Shown here piece after piece: positions 19,137-27,605 of a DNA stretch of 33,490 nucleotides. The DNA is from an uncultured Stenotrophomonas sp. (GTDB lineage: Bacteria; Pseudomonadota; Gammaproteobacteria; Xanthomonadales; Xanthomonadaceae): positions 1 through 33,490 of the forward strand of contig NZ_CAMFIA010000032.1 in NCBI RefSeq assembly GCF_945952405.1, read 5' to 3'. Position 1 is the stretch's first letter. Every line of letters starts with the position of its first letter. The notes under the pieces were generated by a model. That model made no database searches. It saw nothing but the letters and a program-made list of their open reading frames with translations, and was not told where the DNA came from. Both the position numbers and the translations under genes were made by a program.

Positions 19137-20663
19137 TCAGGCCACGAACGGCCGGAACTGGATGCCCAGCCCGGCGATGCCGTCGGTTTCGCCGATCAGG
19201 TCGGCGCGCAGCAGCGGACGGGCATCGATGAAGGCCTGCGGCACGATCAGCGACAGGCGGTTGTCGTCGGCGGTCAGCTCCAGCGTCGGCAGCGGATCGT
19301 CCTCGTGGGCACGGTTGAGCAGTACCGCCAGGCGCAGCAGGGCGGCCAAGCGGCGTGCGGTCAGCAGCAGGCGCTCGGGCAGGGCGTCGAATGCGGTCTT
19401 GGTCACGCTGCGGCGGTGGCTGCGGACCAGGGCGGCCAGCATCTGCTGTTCCTGGCGCGAGAAGCCGGCGATGTCCGAATGCTCCAGCACGTAGCTGCCA
19501 TGCACGTGGTAGCCGCTGTGGGCGATCATCAGGCCCAGCTCATGCAGGCGCGCGGCCCAGCCGAGCATGCGTGCATCGTCGGCGTCGAGCCGCCAGCGTT
19601 CCTGCACCTGCTCGAGCAGCGACAGGGCGGTGTCCTGCACCCGGTCGGCCTGCACGGTATCGATGCCGTAGCGCTGGCTGAGCGCGGCCACCGATTCATC
19701 GCGAAGATCGTTCTCGCCGGCGCGGCCGACAATGTCGTAGAGGATGCCTTCGCGCATCGCCGCCTTGCTGACCAGCAGCTTCTGCAGGCCCAGTGCCTGG
19801 AAGGCGGCCTCCAGCACCAGGATGCCGCCGGCGATGATCGGGCGACGGTCGCTGGACAGGCCGGGCAACTGGATGTCGTCGATCTTCTTCGCCTTCAGCA
19901 GTTCGTCGCGCAGCTGCGGCAGGGCCTCGGCGGTGATCGCGCCCTTGCTCAGCTTCATCGTCGCGCAGATCTCGCTGATTGCCTTGTGCGTGCCCGACGA
20001 GCCCAGGGCTTCCTGCCAGCCCAGCGCGCGGTACTTGCTGGCGAAGGGCTGGAATTCGCGGCCGATCTCGGCCAGGGCATCCTTCCAGCGCTTCTTGCTC
20101 AGCTTGCCGCCGGGGAAGAAGCGCCGGGTGCTGGCGATGCAGCCGGCCTGCAGGCTTTCGCGCTCCAGGGTCTGCATGCCCATGCCGATGATGAATTCGG
20201 TGGAACCGCCGCCGATGTCGATCACCAGCCGGCGCTGGCCGGGCTTGGGCGGCTGTGCGTGGGCCACGCCGAGGTAGATCAGGCGCGCCTCTTCGCGGCC
20301 ACTGACCACTTCGATGGCGTGCCCCAGCGCCGTCTCGGCCGGGACCAGGAACGACTGCGGCGAGCGCAGCTGGCGCACCGTGTTGGTGGCCAGCGCGCGG
20401 ACCCGGTGCGGCGGCACATTGCGGATGCGCTGGCCGAAGCGGGCCAGGCATTCCAGCGCGCGCTGCCGCGCAGCGGAGGACAGCCCACCCTTGCCATCCA
20501 GGCCGTCCGCCATGCGTACCGTCTCGCGCAGGCGGTCGATCACCCGCAGCTGGCCGAGCGTGTAGCGCGCGATGACCATGTGGAAACTATTGGAGCCAAG
20601 GTCGATGGCGGCCAGCAGGTCGCCATCCTGCAATGCGGGCGGAGTCGTGGTGGTATGCGGCAT
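19137..20663 (-). CDS. ppx: Exopolyphosphatase (Ppx/GppA family)
   Basis: Hydrolyses terminal phosphate from long-chain polyphosphate, and members of the family can also act on pppGpp. The 508-aa length matches E. coli Ppx (513 aa). The N-terminal actin-like ATPase-fold domain shows AAIDLGSNSFHMVIAR near residue 18 and VIDIGGGSTEFIIG near 144. The C-terminal HD-like helical domain contains WAARLHELGLMIAHSGYH. It lies 132 bp after ppk in reading order, with GTAG and GATCCC repeats between, so co-transcription with ppk is possible but less tight than in E. coli. Together with ppk it forms the polyphosphate make-and-break pair. Confidence 0.95.
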   Translation of the reverse strand: MPHTTTTPPALQDGDLLAAIDLGSNSFHMVIARYTLGQLRVIDRLRETVRMADGLDGKGGLSSAARQRALECLARFGQRIRNVPPHRVRALATNTVRQLRSPQSFLVPAETALGHAIEVVSGREEARLIYLGVAHAQPPKPGQRRLVIDIGGGSTEFIIGMGMQTLERESLQAGCIASTRRFFPGGKLSKKRWKDALAEIGREFQPFASKYRALGWQEALGSSGTHKAISEICATMKLSKGAITAEALPQLRDELLKAKKIDDIQLPGLSSDRRPIIAGGILVLEAAFQALGLQKLLVSKAAMREGILYDIVGRAGENDLRDESVAALSQRYGIDTVQADRVQDTALSLLEQVQERWRLDADDARMLGWAARLHELGLMIAHSGYHVHGSYVLEHSDIAGFSRQEQQMLAALVRSHRRSVTKTAFDALPERLLLTARRLAALLRLAVLLNRAHEDDPLPTLELTADDNRLSLIVPQAFIDARPLLRADLIGETDGIAGLGIQFRPFVA

Positions 20664-20716
20664 GGACGAATGTTAGCCGAAGGCCGGGTCGCGGCGTCAC
20701 CGCAAGGCCTTCACAT

Positions 20717-20743
20717 GTAGGAGATGCGACCGCAGGTCGCATT
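20717..20743 (+). repeat. GTAG-headed palindrome (SMAG-like)
   Basis: GTAG (20717-20720) is followed by a stem ATGCGACC-GCA-GGTCGCAT. It is in the ppk-ppx gap and has the same head-plus-stem layout as the other GTAG repeats in the window, but a different stem sequence. Confidence 0.65.
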
Positions 20744-20746
20744 GGA

Positions 20747-20786
20747 GGGGGCAGATCCCGTTCCTGGGGGAAAGGGATCTGACCCC
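20747..20786. repeat. Imperfect copy of the GGGTCAGATCCC palindrome
   Basis: Left arm GGGGCAGATCCC and right arm GGGATCTGACCCC pair with one bulged base. The right arm matches the palindrome at 14034-14072. It lies 9 bp past the ppk stop (20796) on its 3' side, and could be a weak terminator or an RNA stabiliser between ppk and ppx. Confidence 0.72.
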
Positions 20787-20795
20787 GGGACCGGG

Positions 20796-22883
20796 CTACA
20801 GCCCCTGCATCAATGCCATCTGTGCGGAATGCGGGGCTTCGTCGTGGGCCGGCGCGCGCTTGTGGTAGATGCCGTCGGCATCCAGTTCCCAGGCATTGAG
20901 GTTGTCGTCGAGGTAGTTCTGCAGGACCTCGCGATAGACCCGCCTGGCCAGCTCCGGATCGAGGATCGGGAAGCAGGTCTCGACCCGGCGCAGCAGGTTG
21001 CGCTCCAGCCAGTCGGCGCTGGCGCAGTACATCTCCGGCGCGCCGTCGTTGCCGAACCAGTACACGCGGCTGTGCTCCAGGAACCGGCCGACGATCGAGC
21101 GCACGCGGATGTTGTCCGAAACACCGGGAACGCCAGGGCGCAGCGTGCAGGCGCCACGGATGATCAGGTCGATCTGCACGCCGGCCTGCGAGGCGGCGTA
21201 CAGGGCGCGCACCACCTGCGGCTCGTTCAGTGCGTTCATCTTGGCGATGATGCGCGCCGGGCGGCCGGCGGCAGCGATGCGGGTCTCGCGCTCGATGCGG
21301 CCGAGGATGCCGGTGTGCAGGGTGAAGGGCGACTGCAGCAGTCGCTTGAGCTTCATCTTCGAAGCCAGCCCGGACAGCTGCTGGAACAACAGGTGCACAT
21401 CGTTGCCGATGTCCGGATCGGCGGTGATCAGGCTGATGTCGGTGTACGCACGGGCGGTACCGCTGTGGTAGTTGCCGGTACCCAGGTGCACGTAGCGGCG
21501 CAGCTTGCGGCCTTCGCGGCGCACGATCAGCAGCATCTTGGCGTGGGTCTTGTAGCCGACCACGCCGTACACCACCTGCACGCCGGCTTCCTGCAGGCGA
21601 TCGGCCAGGCCCAGGTTGGCCTCTTCATCGAAGCGCGCGCGCAGCTCGACCACCACGGTCACGTCCTTGCCGTTGCGCGCGGCCTGGATCAGTGCATCGA
21701 CGATCAGCGAATCCTTGCCGGTGCGGTACAGGGTCTGCTTGATGGCCAGCACGTTGGGGTCGATCGCCGCCTGCCGGATCAGCTCCAGCACTGCGGTGAA
21801 GGCATCGAACGGGTGGTGCAGCAGCAGGTCCTGGCGTGCGGCCGTTTCGAAGATGCCGTCGCTGTCGCGCAGGGTGCGCGGGGTCATCGGCGGGTACTTC
21901 AGGTCCGGCTGCGCGATCAGGTCGTACAGCTGGATGATGCGGTTGAGGTTGACCGGCCCGTCGATGCGGTACACCGCGTTCTCGGTCAGGCCGAAGTTCT
22001 GCAGCAGCGTGCGCACGATCTCGCGCGGCATGTCGTGGGCGATTTCCAGCCGCACCGCCGGCCGGTAGCCGCGGTCGACCAGCTCGTCGCGCAGCGCCAG
22101 CGCCAGGTTCTCCACTTCCTCCTCGTCCACCACCAGTTCGGAGTTGCGGGTGACGCGGAACTGGTAGGCGCCCTGGACTTCCATGCCCGGGAACAGTTCA
22201 TCGACGAAGGTCGACAGCACCGACGACAGGAACACGAAGTTCTGCGGGCCGCCGAGCTTTTCCGGCAGCTGGATGATGCGCGGCAGCGAGCGCGGCGCGC
22301 GCACGATGGCCAGGTGGCCGGCGCGGCCGAACGCGTCGGTGCCCTTCAGCACCACCACGATGTTCAGCGATTTGTTGAGGATCTTCGGGAACGGATGCAC
22401 CGGGTCCAGGCCCAGCGGCGACAGCACCGGCATGATCTCGTTGCGGAAGTACGCGCGCAGCCAGCGCTTCTGGCGGTCGGTCCAGGAATGGCGGCCGAGC
22501 ACGCCGATGCCGGCCTCCATCAGTGCCGGGCGCAGGGTCTGGTTCCAGCAGCGGTACTGCTGGTCCACCAGCTCGGCGGCACGGTCGTGGATGGCGGTGA
22601 GGATGGTCTGCGGGCTCATCCCGTCCGGTGCCGGCGGCAGGCCGAATTCCTGCGCATGGCGCACCGCGGCGGCACGGATCTCGAAGAACTCGTCGAGGTT
22701 GGTGCAGGAAATGCACATGAAGCGCAGGCGCTCCAGCAGCGGTACCTGCGGATCCATCGCCTGTGCCAGCACGCGGAAGTTGAAATCCAGCTGCGACAGC
22801 TCGCGGTTGATGTAGAGCGCCGGGTCACGCAACGGATCGTTGTCCGGGCTCACGGGGAGGGGGAGGGATCCGAGGCTGCTCAT
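20796..22883 (-). CDS. ppk1: Polyphosphate kinase 1
   Basis: Makes inorganic polyphosphate from the ATP gamma-phosphate, at the inner membrane. The 695-aa length is normal (E. coli 688). The N-terminal domain begins at YINRELSQLDFN (near residue 24). The head domain is followed by two phospholipase-D-like catalytic domains. The autophosphorylated histidine lies in YKTHAKMLLIVRR, and the second catalytic His in EHSRVYWFGN. Mid-domain signatures such as IKQTLYRTGKDS and ELRARFDEEANL are intact. The start at 22883 is only 4 bp from the phoR stop, so translation is probably coupled to phoR. This makes polyphosphate synthesis part of the phosphate-starvation operon. Confidence 0.97.
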   Translation of the reverse strand: MSSLGSLPLPVSPDNDPLRDPALYINRELSQLDFNFRVLAQAMDPQVPLLERLRFMCISCTNLDEFFEIRAAAVRHAQEFGLPPAPDGMSPQTILTAIHDRAAELVDQQYRCWNQTLRPALMEAGIGVLGRHSWTDRQKRWLRAYFRNEIMPVLSPLGLDPVHPFPKILNKSLNIVVVLKGTDAFGRAGHLAIVRAPRSLPRIIQLPEKLGGPQNFVFLSSVLSTFVDELFPGMEVQGAYQFRVTRNSELVVDEEEVENLALALRDELVDRGYRPAVRLEIAHDMPREIVRTLLQNFGLTENAVYRIDGPVNLNRIIQLYDLIAQPDLKYPPMTPRTLRDSDGIFETAARQDLLLHHPFDAFTAVLELIRQAAIDPNVLAIKQTLYRTGKDSLIVDALIQAARNGKDVTVVVELRARFDEEANLGLADRLQEAGVQVVYGVVGYKTHAKMLLIVRREGRKLRRYVHLGTGNYHSGTARAYTDISLITADPDIGNDVHLLFQQLSGLASKMKLKRLLQSPFTLHTGILGRIERETRIAAAGRPARIIAKMNALNEPQVVRALYAASQAGVQIDLIIRGACTLRPGVPGVSDNIRVRSIVGRFLEHSRVYWFGNDGAPEMYCASADWLERNLLRRVETCFPILDPELARRVYREVLQNYLDDNLNAWELDADGIYHKRAPAHDEAPHSAQMALMQGL

Positions 22884-22887
22884 GGCG

Positions 22888-24219
22888 TCATTCTTCGATG
22901 GATGTCAGGGGGGCGGACTCGCGCGGGCGCACGTGGTCGGCATCGAAATGGCAGGAGAACACCGAGCCCTTGCCGACCTCGCTTTCAATCTCCAGCCGGG
23001 CGTGGTGCAGGCCGAGGATGTGCTTGACGATGGACAGGCCCAGGCCGGTGCCGCCGCTTTCACGCGAACGGCTGCTGGAGACCCGGTAGAAGCGTTCGGT
23101 CAGGCGCGGCAGGTGGCTGGCCGGGATGCCGTAACCGGAATCGCGTACGGACAGTACCGCACCCTCGCCTTCGCGGTGGAACTCGACGGCGATGCGGCCA
23201 CCGGCCGGGGTATAGCGCACCGCATTGGTGACCAGGTTGGAGAACGCGCTGTGCAGTTCCTTGGTCGACCCCTGCAGGTCGACACCGGCCAGGTCATCGA
23301 TGCTGATCTGGTGGCGGCCCTGGCTGTGTGCCTCGGCTTCGCGGCGCAGGGTCGCCAGCATCGGCTGCATGGCCACGGTCTCTTCCTCGCTGTGTTCCTG
23401 CGATTCAAGCCGCGACAGGGTCAGCAGGTCCTCCACCAGCTGGGCCATGCGCTGGCTCTGCTTGCGCATTTCTTCCAGCATCGGCCCGGTTCCCGGGAAG
23501 TCTTCCGGGTCCATCATGTCCAGGTAGCCGTGGACCACGGTGAGCGGCGTGCGCAGTTCGTGTGAAACGTTGGCCACGAAGTCGCGGCGCACCTGTTCCA
23601 GGCGTAGCAGCTTGCTGACGTCGCGGGCGATCAGCAGCCAGTAGTCCGACGAATAGGGAATCAGGCGCAGGTTCAGGCGGATCGCGGGATCGACCGGCGA
23701 AGGCACGTCCAGGATCGGCTCGGCATTGCGGCCACCGGCCAGCCAGTGCGCCAGCGGCATCGGCTGCAGGCGCTCGACCAGCGCCTCGCCGAGGTCGCCA
23801 GGGTGATGCAGGCCTAGCAGCGCGGTGGCCGCTTCGTTGAACCACTGCACGCGCTGGCTGTTGCGGTCCAGCACCACCACGGCATCGGGCAGCGCGGCGG
23901 CGGCGGCGCGGTAGCTGCGCAGCATGTCCAGCAGGCGGCGCTTGCGCACGCGCATCTCCACCTGGTTGCGGTACAGCAGGCGGTCCAGCTCGTTCCAGAC
24001 GCCGGTGCCTTCCTCGGCGGTGTCCCAGCGCTGGCGCGCGGTCAACCGCCGCAGCACGCTGCGCAGGCGCCAGTAATGCCAGGCCAGCGTGGCCAGCGCG
24101 CCCAACGCGATGCACAGCCACAGATGGCCCGAGAACCACCCCACCAATCCGGCGAACAGCAGTACCGCGGCGACGGTGGCCAGGGTCTTCAACCAGGCAG
24201 AGCGGATGTGGCGGGGCAT
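22888..24219 (-). CDS. phoR: Phosphate-regulon sensor histidine kinase
   Basis: Inner-membrane sensor kinase that phosphorylates PhoB when phosphate is scarce. The 443-aa protein has two N-terminal membrane helices (about residues 10-28 and 32-48) with almost no periplasmic loop, as in PhoR. A PAS domain covers about 105-200. The HisKA box FVANVSHELRTPLT puts the phosphorylated residue at His220. The ATPase domain shows the N box NLVTNAVRYTP, the G1 box DSGYGIP and the G2 box GGTGLGLSIV. phoB lies 106 bp upstream in reading order. That gap holds an 18-bp palindrome (24245-24262) and a GC-rich stem (24281-24289 with 24307-24315), which might tune phoR relative to phoB. Confidence 0.96.
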   Translation of the reverse strand: MPRHIRSAWLKTLATVAAVLLFAGLVGWFSGHLWLCIALGALATLAWHYWRLRSVLRRLTARQRWDTAEEGTGVWNELDRLLYRNQVEMRVRKRRLLDMLRSYRAAAAALPDAVVVLDRNSQRVQWFNEAATALLGLHHPGDLGEALVERLQPMPLAHWLAGGRNAEPILDVPSPVDPAIRLNLRLIPYSSDYWLLIARDVSKLLRLEQVRRDFVANVSHELRTPLTVVHGYLDMMDPEDFPGTGPMLEEMRKQSQRMAQLVEDLLTLSRLESQEHSEEETVAMQPMLATLRREAEAHSQGRHQISIDDLAGVDLQGSTKELHSAFSNLVTNAVRYTPAGGRIAVEFHREGEGAVLSVRDSGYGIPASHLPRLTERFYRVSSSRSRESGGTGLGLSIVKHILGLHHARLEIESEVGKGSVFSCHFDADHVRPRESAPLTSIEE

Positions 24220-24244
24220 TGCGATCTCGTCGTTGAGGTGCGGC

Positions 24245-24315
24245 GGTTCACTGGGGTGAACCGAGGGTTATAGCAGAGTTGCCGGCGCCGGCACCCGCAG
24301 GTGCGCGGCGCCGGC
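24245..24315 (-). promoter_or_regulatory. Hairpins in the phoB-phoR gap
   Basis: Two inverted repeats separate phoB from phoR: GGTTCAC-TGGG-GTGAACC (24245-24262) and GCCGGCGCC (24281-24289) pairing with 24307-24315. Between them TATAAC (24267-24272, minus strand) resembles a -10 box but lacks a visible -35. They could be an attenuator, a processing site or a weak internal promoter. Confidence 0.4.
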
Positions 24316-24325
24316 TCGACGAGAC

Positions 24326-25015
24326 TCAGGTCGCGGTGGAGAAGCGGTAGCCGGCGCCGCGCACGGTCTGCACCATGTTCTCGGCGTTGAACGGTTCCAG
24401 CGTCTTGCGCAGGCGGCGGATATGCACGTCGATGGTGCGCTCCTCCACGTACACGCTGCCGCCCCAGACATGGTCCAGCAGCTGGGCGCGGGTATAGACG
24501 CGTTCCGGATGGGTCATGAAGAAGTGCAGCAGGCGGTATTCGGTCGGGCCGATCGGCACCGGCTGGTCACTGGCGAACACGCGGTGGGCGGCACCGTCGA
24601 TGCGGATCGGGCCAACGGCCACACTGCCGTCCTCGTCATCCTCGCGGGCACGGCGCATGACTGCACGGATGCGGGCCAGCAGCTCGCGCGCCGAGAACGG
24701 CTTGACCACGTAGTCGTCAACACCGGCTTCGAGGCCGCCGACACGGTCATTCTCTTCGCCGCGGGCGGTCAGCATGATGATCGGCACTTCGCGGGTCAGC
24801 GTTTCCTTGCGCCAGCGGCGGGCCAGGTCCAGGCCGCTGGTGCCGGGCAGCATCCAGTCCAGCAGGATCAGGTCGGGAACGCGGTCGGCGATCGCGGTCT
24901 GGGCCTCACGGGCATCGCCGGCGTGGACCGGTTCGTAATCGCCCTTGCGCAGGGCGAAGGCGACCATTTCGCGGATCGCGGGCTCGTCGTCGACGATCAG
25001 GATGCGTTTCTGCAC
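24326..25015 (-). CDS. phoB: Phosphate-regulon response regulator
   Basis: OmpR/PhoB-type transcription factor that binds Pho boxes. The 229-aa length is typical. The receiver domain (1-120) has the acidic pair Asp9-Asp10, the phospho-acceptor Asp53 in LLDWMLPG, and the conserved Lys in VVKPFSARELL. The winged-helix domain (about 130-227) ends in GSVYVEERTIDVHIRRLRK and RGAGYRF. The start codon is GTG at 25015, and no strong Shine-Dalgarno precedes it. A candidate Pho box 42 bp upstream suggests autoregulation. It heads the order phoB-phoR-ppk-ppx. Confidence 0.96.
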   Translation of the reverse strand: MQKRILIVDDEPAIREMVAFALRKGDYEPVHAGDAREAQTAIADRVPDLILLDWMLPGTSGLDLARRWRKETLTREVPIIMLTARGEENDRVGGLEAGVDDYVVKPFSARELLARIRAVMRRAREDDEDGSVAVGPIRIDGAAHRVFASDQPVPIGPTEYRLLHFFMTHPERVYTRAQLLDHVWGGSVYVEERTIDVHIRRLRKTLEPFNAENMVQTVRGAGYRFSTAT

Positions 25016-25056
25016 GAGGACACCGTAGGGCTCGGTTACTGGAGTGGTGCCAGTAG

Positions 25057-25074
25057 ACTACGGTTTGATGACAT
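25057..25074 (-). promoter_or_regulatory. Candidate Pho box upstream of phoB
   Basis: The minus-strand sequence ATGTCATCAAACCGTAGT matches the 18-bp E. coli Pho-box consensus at about 13 positions. The first heptamer TGTCAT and the A-rich centre are strong, and the second half is degenerate. Its end lies about 42 bp before the GTG start, a normal distance. No clear -10 could be fixed. Confidence 0.45.
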
Positions 25075-25131
25075 GTTTGTGACTACCTGGCCGGAACCGG
25101 CCTGGATTGCCATCGACCGGTCATGCAGCGC

Positions 25132-26778
25132 TCAGCGGCGGTCCAGGTCCGGGTCCTGCACGCCCTGCCGGCGCAGCTCAAGCACGGTGGGGGTGATCGC
25201 CTCGATCCGGGCATCGACCCGCGCCCGCCCGACATAGTCCAGCGCCGGGTTGCGCTTGAGCGCCTGCAGCTGCATCAGCGACTGCTCCGGGCGGCCGCTG
25301 AGGAAGGCGGCCTCGGCATAGGCCTCGCTGGCGCGCACGCTGTCACCGGCCAGCTCGCTGGCGCGCGCGAAGCGCTGCTGGAAGACCGGATCGTTACCGC
25401 TTTGCGACAGCAGCGGCCGCAGCATCGCCTGCGCGCGCTGGCCGGCCTCGCGGCTGCCCTGTTCGTTCAGGATCTCGGCATAGGTCAAGGCCACCGGGCG
25501 GCTGTTCGGGTGTTCGCGCAGCAGCTGCTCGAACCGGCTGTTGGCCTGGGTGGCCTGGCCGGCACGCGATTCGGCCTCGCCCAGCCCAAGCGCCAGCCAC
25601 AGGTTGTCGGGGCGGGTCTGCAGCAGGCCCGCCAGGGTCTGCCGGGCCTGGGTGGCACCGGCACGGCCGCCGCGCATGACGGCCAGGGCCTGGCCGTAGC
25701 GCTGGGCGTCGTTGAGGCCGTCTTTCTGGCGCTTGGCCATGTCCGCGTACTCGCGTTCCAGCTCGGCGGTGGAATCGGCGCTGAGGACGCGCAGGCGCTC
25801 GCGGGCCCACTCGAAGTCGCCGCTGGCGCCACGGGTGAGCTGGCCCATCGGGATGCGCAGCACGCTGCCGGGCAGCAACGGGTTGTTGCCCCGCAGCAGC
25901 GGCTCGGCCAGGCCGGGGTCGGCCGGGTCGACCCGCTCCCTGCGCTCGCCGCTGGGGGTGGTGGTGGTCAACAGCACCGTGTCCTTCTTCATCTGCTCGG
26001 CGCGGGCCTTGGCCTCGCTGATGCGGGTGATGTTGACCGGGTGGGTGCGCAGGAACTCGGGGACGCTGTAGCCGCCTTCGTTGCCCCGCATGGCCGCCGA
26101 CATCCGCTCGAAGAAGCCGGCCATCGCGTCCACGTCGTAGCCGCTGCGCGACAGGGTGCGGATGCCGAGGCGGTCAGCCTCGGATTCGTTGGAACGGGTG
26201 TAGTTGATCTGCCGCTGCTGCATCAGGCCCATGCCCGAGCTGATCGCGGCCATGGTCGCGTTGCCCGAGGAGGTGCTGTTGCTGGCCTGGGCCGCCACCA
26301 CCGCGGCCAGCATGCCGAGCAGGATCGGGATCTGGTCACGCTGGGCGCGCTCGACCCCGCGCAGCACGTGTTGCTGGGTGACGTGGGCGATTTCGTGCGA
26401 CAGCACCGCCGCCACTTCGTCCTCGCGCTCGGCGGTCAGCACCAGCCCGGCGTTGACCCCGATGTAGCCGCCGAGGGTGGCGAAGGCGTTGATCTGGCGG
26501 TCCTTCATCACGAAGAACGTGTAGGGCTGGCGCGGCTGGTCGCTGTTGGAGCCGAGGCGGGTGCCCATTGTCTGCAGCCAGTCGTTGACCAGCGGGTCGT
26601 CCAGCAGGTAGCCGTAGTTGCGCAGCTCGCGCAGCATCATCGCGCCGTACTCGGCCTGGCGGGCCGGGGTCAGCAGCTCGCCGGCCGAGGAGCCGATGTC
26701 GGGCAGCTTCTCCTGGGCCTGGGCCAGCGGCATGGCCAGGGCCAGGGTGACGGCGGTAGTCAGCAGCAGGGCTCGCAA
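25132..26778 (-). CDS. bepA: Periplasmic M48 metalloprotease/chaperone with TPR repeats (BepA family)
   Basis: Periplasmic zinc protease that, in E. coli, helps assemble LptD and the BAM complex and degrades misassembled outer-membrane proteins. The product has a signal peptide (MRALLLTTAVTLALAMPLAQAQ), the zinc motif HEIAH at residues 128-132, and the downstream ligand Glu in ESEADRLG. The C-terminal half from about residue 330 is helical with TPR-like repeats (for example ALGLGEAESRAGQATQANSR). I chose the TTG at 26778: it has GAGGA 8 nt upstream and starts the signal peptide directly. The ATG at 26832 would add 18 residues and lacks a ribosome site. At 548 aa it is longer than E. coli BepA (487). 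A GGCCGGAACCGGCC palindrome at 25089-25102 may end the transcript before phoB. Confidence 0.9.
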   Translation of the reverse strand: MRALLLTTAVTLALAMPLAQAQEKLPDIGSSAGELLTPARQAEYGAMMLRELRNYGYLLDDPLVNDWLQTMGTRLGSNSDQPRQPYTFFVMKDRQINAFATLGGYIGVNAGLVLTAEREDEVAAVLSHEIAHVTQQHVLRGVERAQRDQIPILLGMLAAVVAAQASNSTSSGNATMAAISSGMGLMQQRQINYTRSNESEADRLGIRTLSRSGYDVDAMAGFFERMSAAMRGNEGGYSVPEFLRTHPVNITRISEAKARAEQMKKDTVLLTTTTPSGERRERVDPADPGLAEPLLRGNNPLLPGSVLRIPMGQLTRGASGDFEWARERLRVLSADSTAELEREYADMAKRQKDGLNDAQRYGQALAVMRGGRAGATQARQTLAGLLQTRPDNLWLALGLGEAESRAGQATQANSRFEQLLREHPNSRPVALTYAEILNEQGSREAGQRAQAMLRPLLSQSGNDPVFQQRFARASELAGDSVRASEAYAEAAFLSGRPEQSLMQLQALKRNPALDYVGRARVDARIEAITPTVLELRRQGVQDPDLDRR

Positions 26779-26920
26779 GCAGGGGGTCCTCGGGCGGGGC
26801 GCGCCCAGCGTGGCAGGGCAGGGGGCAACCATTCGTTAATCCACAGTGTTGCGGCCGTGGCGTGGAAATTCCAGCGCACCGGTACCATATGTAGACCGTC
26901 GATCCATCGTGGAGTTTCCC

Positions 26921-27211
26921 GTGACAGCCCAGACCGCCGGCGGTGCCCCCGCCATCACCATCTATTCCACCGCCGTCTGCCCGTATTGCGTGGCCGCCAA
27001 GAACTTCCTGAAGAGCAAGGGCCAGCAGTGGACCGAGGTCCGCATCGACCTGGACCCGGTCGAGCGCGAGAAGATGATGGCGCTGACCCGCCGTACCAGC
27101 GTGCCGCAGATCTTCGTCGGCGACGTCCATGTCGGCGGCTATGACGACATGATGGCCCTGCACCGTGAAGGCAAGCTCGAGCCGCTGCTGGCCGGGCAGG
27201 GCCAGGCATGA
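26921..27211 (+). CDS. grxC: Glutaredoxin (Grx3 type)
   Basis: Small cytoplasmic thiol-disulphide oxidoreductase that uses glutathione to reduce protein disulphides and mixed disulphides. The 96-aa protein has the dithiol site CPYC (Cys20, Cys23), the cis-proline loop TSVPQIF and the GSH-binding GGYDDM. It starts at GTG 26921 with GGAG about 6 nt upstream; in-frame sequence before this has no family match. The last codons overlap the next gene by 4 bp (ATGA), so a carboxymuconolactone-decarboxylase-like protein is translated with it. It is divergent from bepA across a 142-bp gap. Confidence 0.94.
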   Translation: MTAQTAGGAPAITIYSTAVCPYCVAAKNFLKSKGQQWTEVRIDLDPVEREKMMALTRRTSVPQIFVGDVHVGGYDDMMALHREGKLEPLLAGQGQA

Positions 27212-27600
27212 GCGCGGCCGACGACGGCAGCAAGGACCGCATCGCCGAGTTCACCGAGTTCCGCAAGCGCATGAACGAGCGCATCCTGGGCGAACCGAAC
27301 CAGGTGGTGCGGCGCTTCTTCGCGCTGGACACGCAGACCTACCAGGCCGGCGCGCTGGACGTGAAGACCAAGGAGCTGCTGGGCCTGGTGGCCTCGATGG
27401 TGCTGCGCTGCGATGACTGCATCAGCTACCACGTGGCCCAGTGCAAGGACGCCGGGGTGAGCCGCGAGGAGTTCTTCGAGACCTTCTCGGTGGGCCTGGT
27501 GGTCGGCGGCTCGATCGTGATCCCGCACCTGCGCCGCGCGGTCGACTTCCTCGACCAGCTGGAAGGCGGCGCTGCCGCCCCGGACGCCCACGAGCACTGA
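27208..27600 (+). CDS. Carboxymuconolactone decarboxylase / AhpD-like protein
   Basis: A 130-aa protein of the CMD (AhpD-like) family. It has the redox pair Cys68-Asp-Asp-Cys71 followed by His75 (RCDDCISYH), which matches the AhpD active-site pattern rather than that of true decarboxylases. An alkylhydroperoxidase or disulphide-relay role is therefore likely, although the physiological partner is unknown. It overlaps the glutaredoxin gene by 4 bp, so the two thiol proteins are probably made together and may act together; that link is inference. A GTAG inverted-repeat pair follows immediately. Confidence 0.9.
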   Translation: MSAADDGSKDRIAEFTEFRKRMNERILGEPNQVVRRFFALDTQTYQAGALDVKTKELLGLVASMVLRCDDCISYHVAQCKDAGVSREEFFETFSVGLVVGGSIVIPHLRRAVDFLDQLEGGAAAPDAHEH

Positions 27601-27605
27601 ACCTG

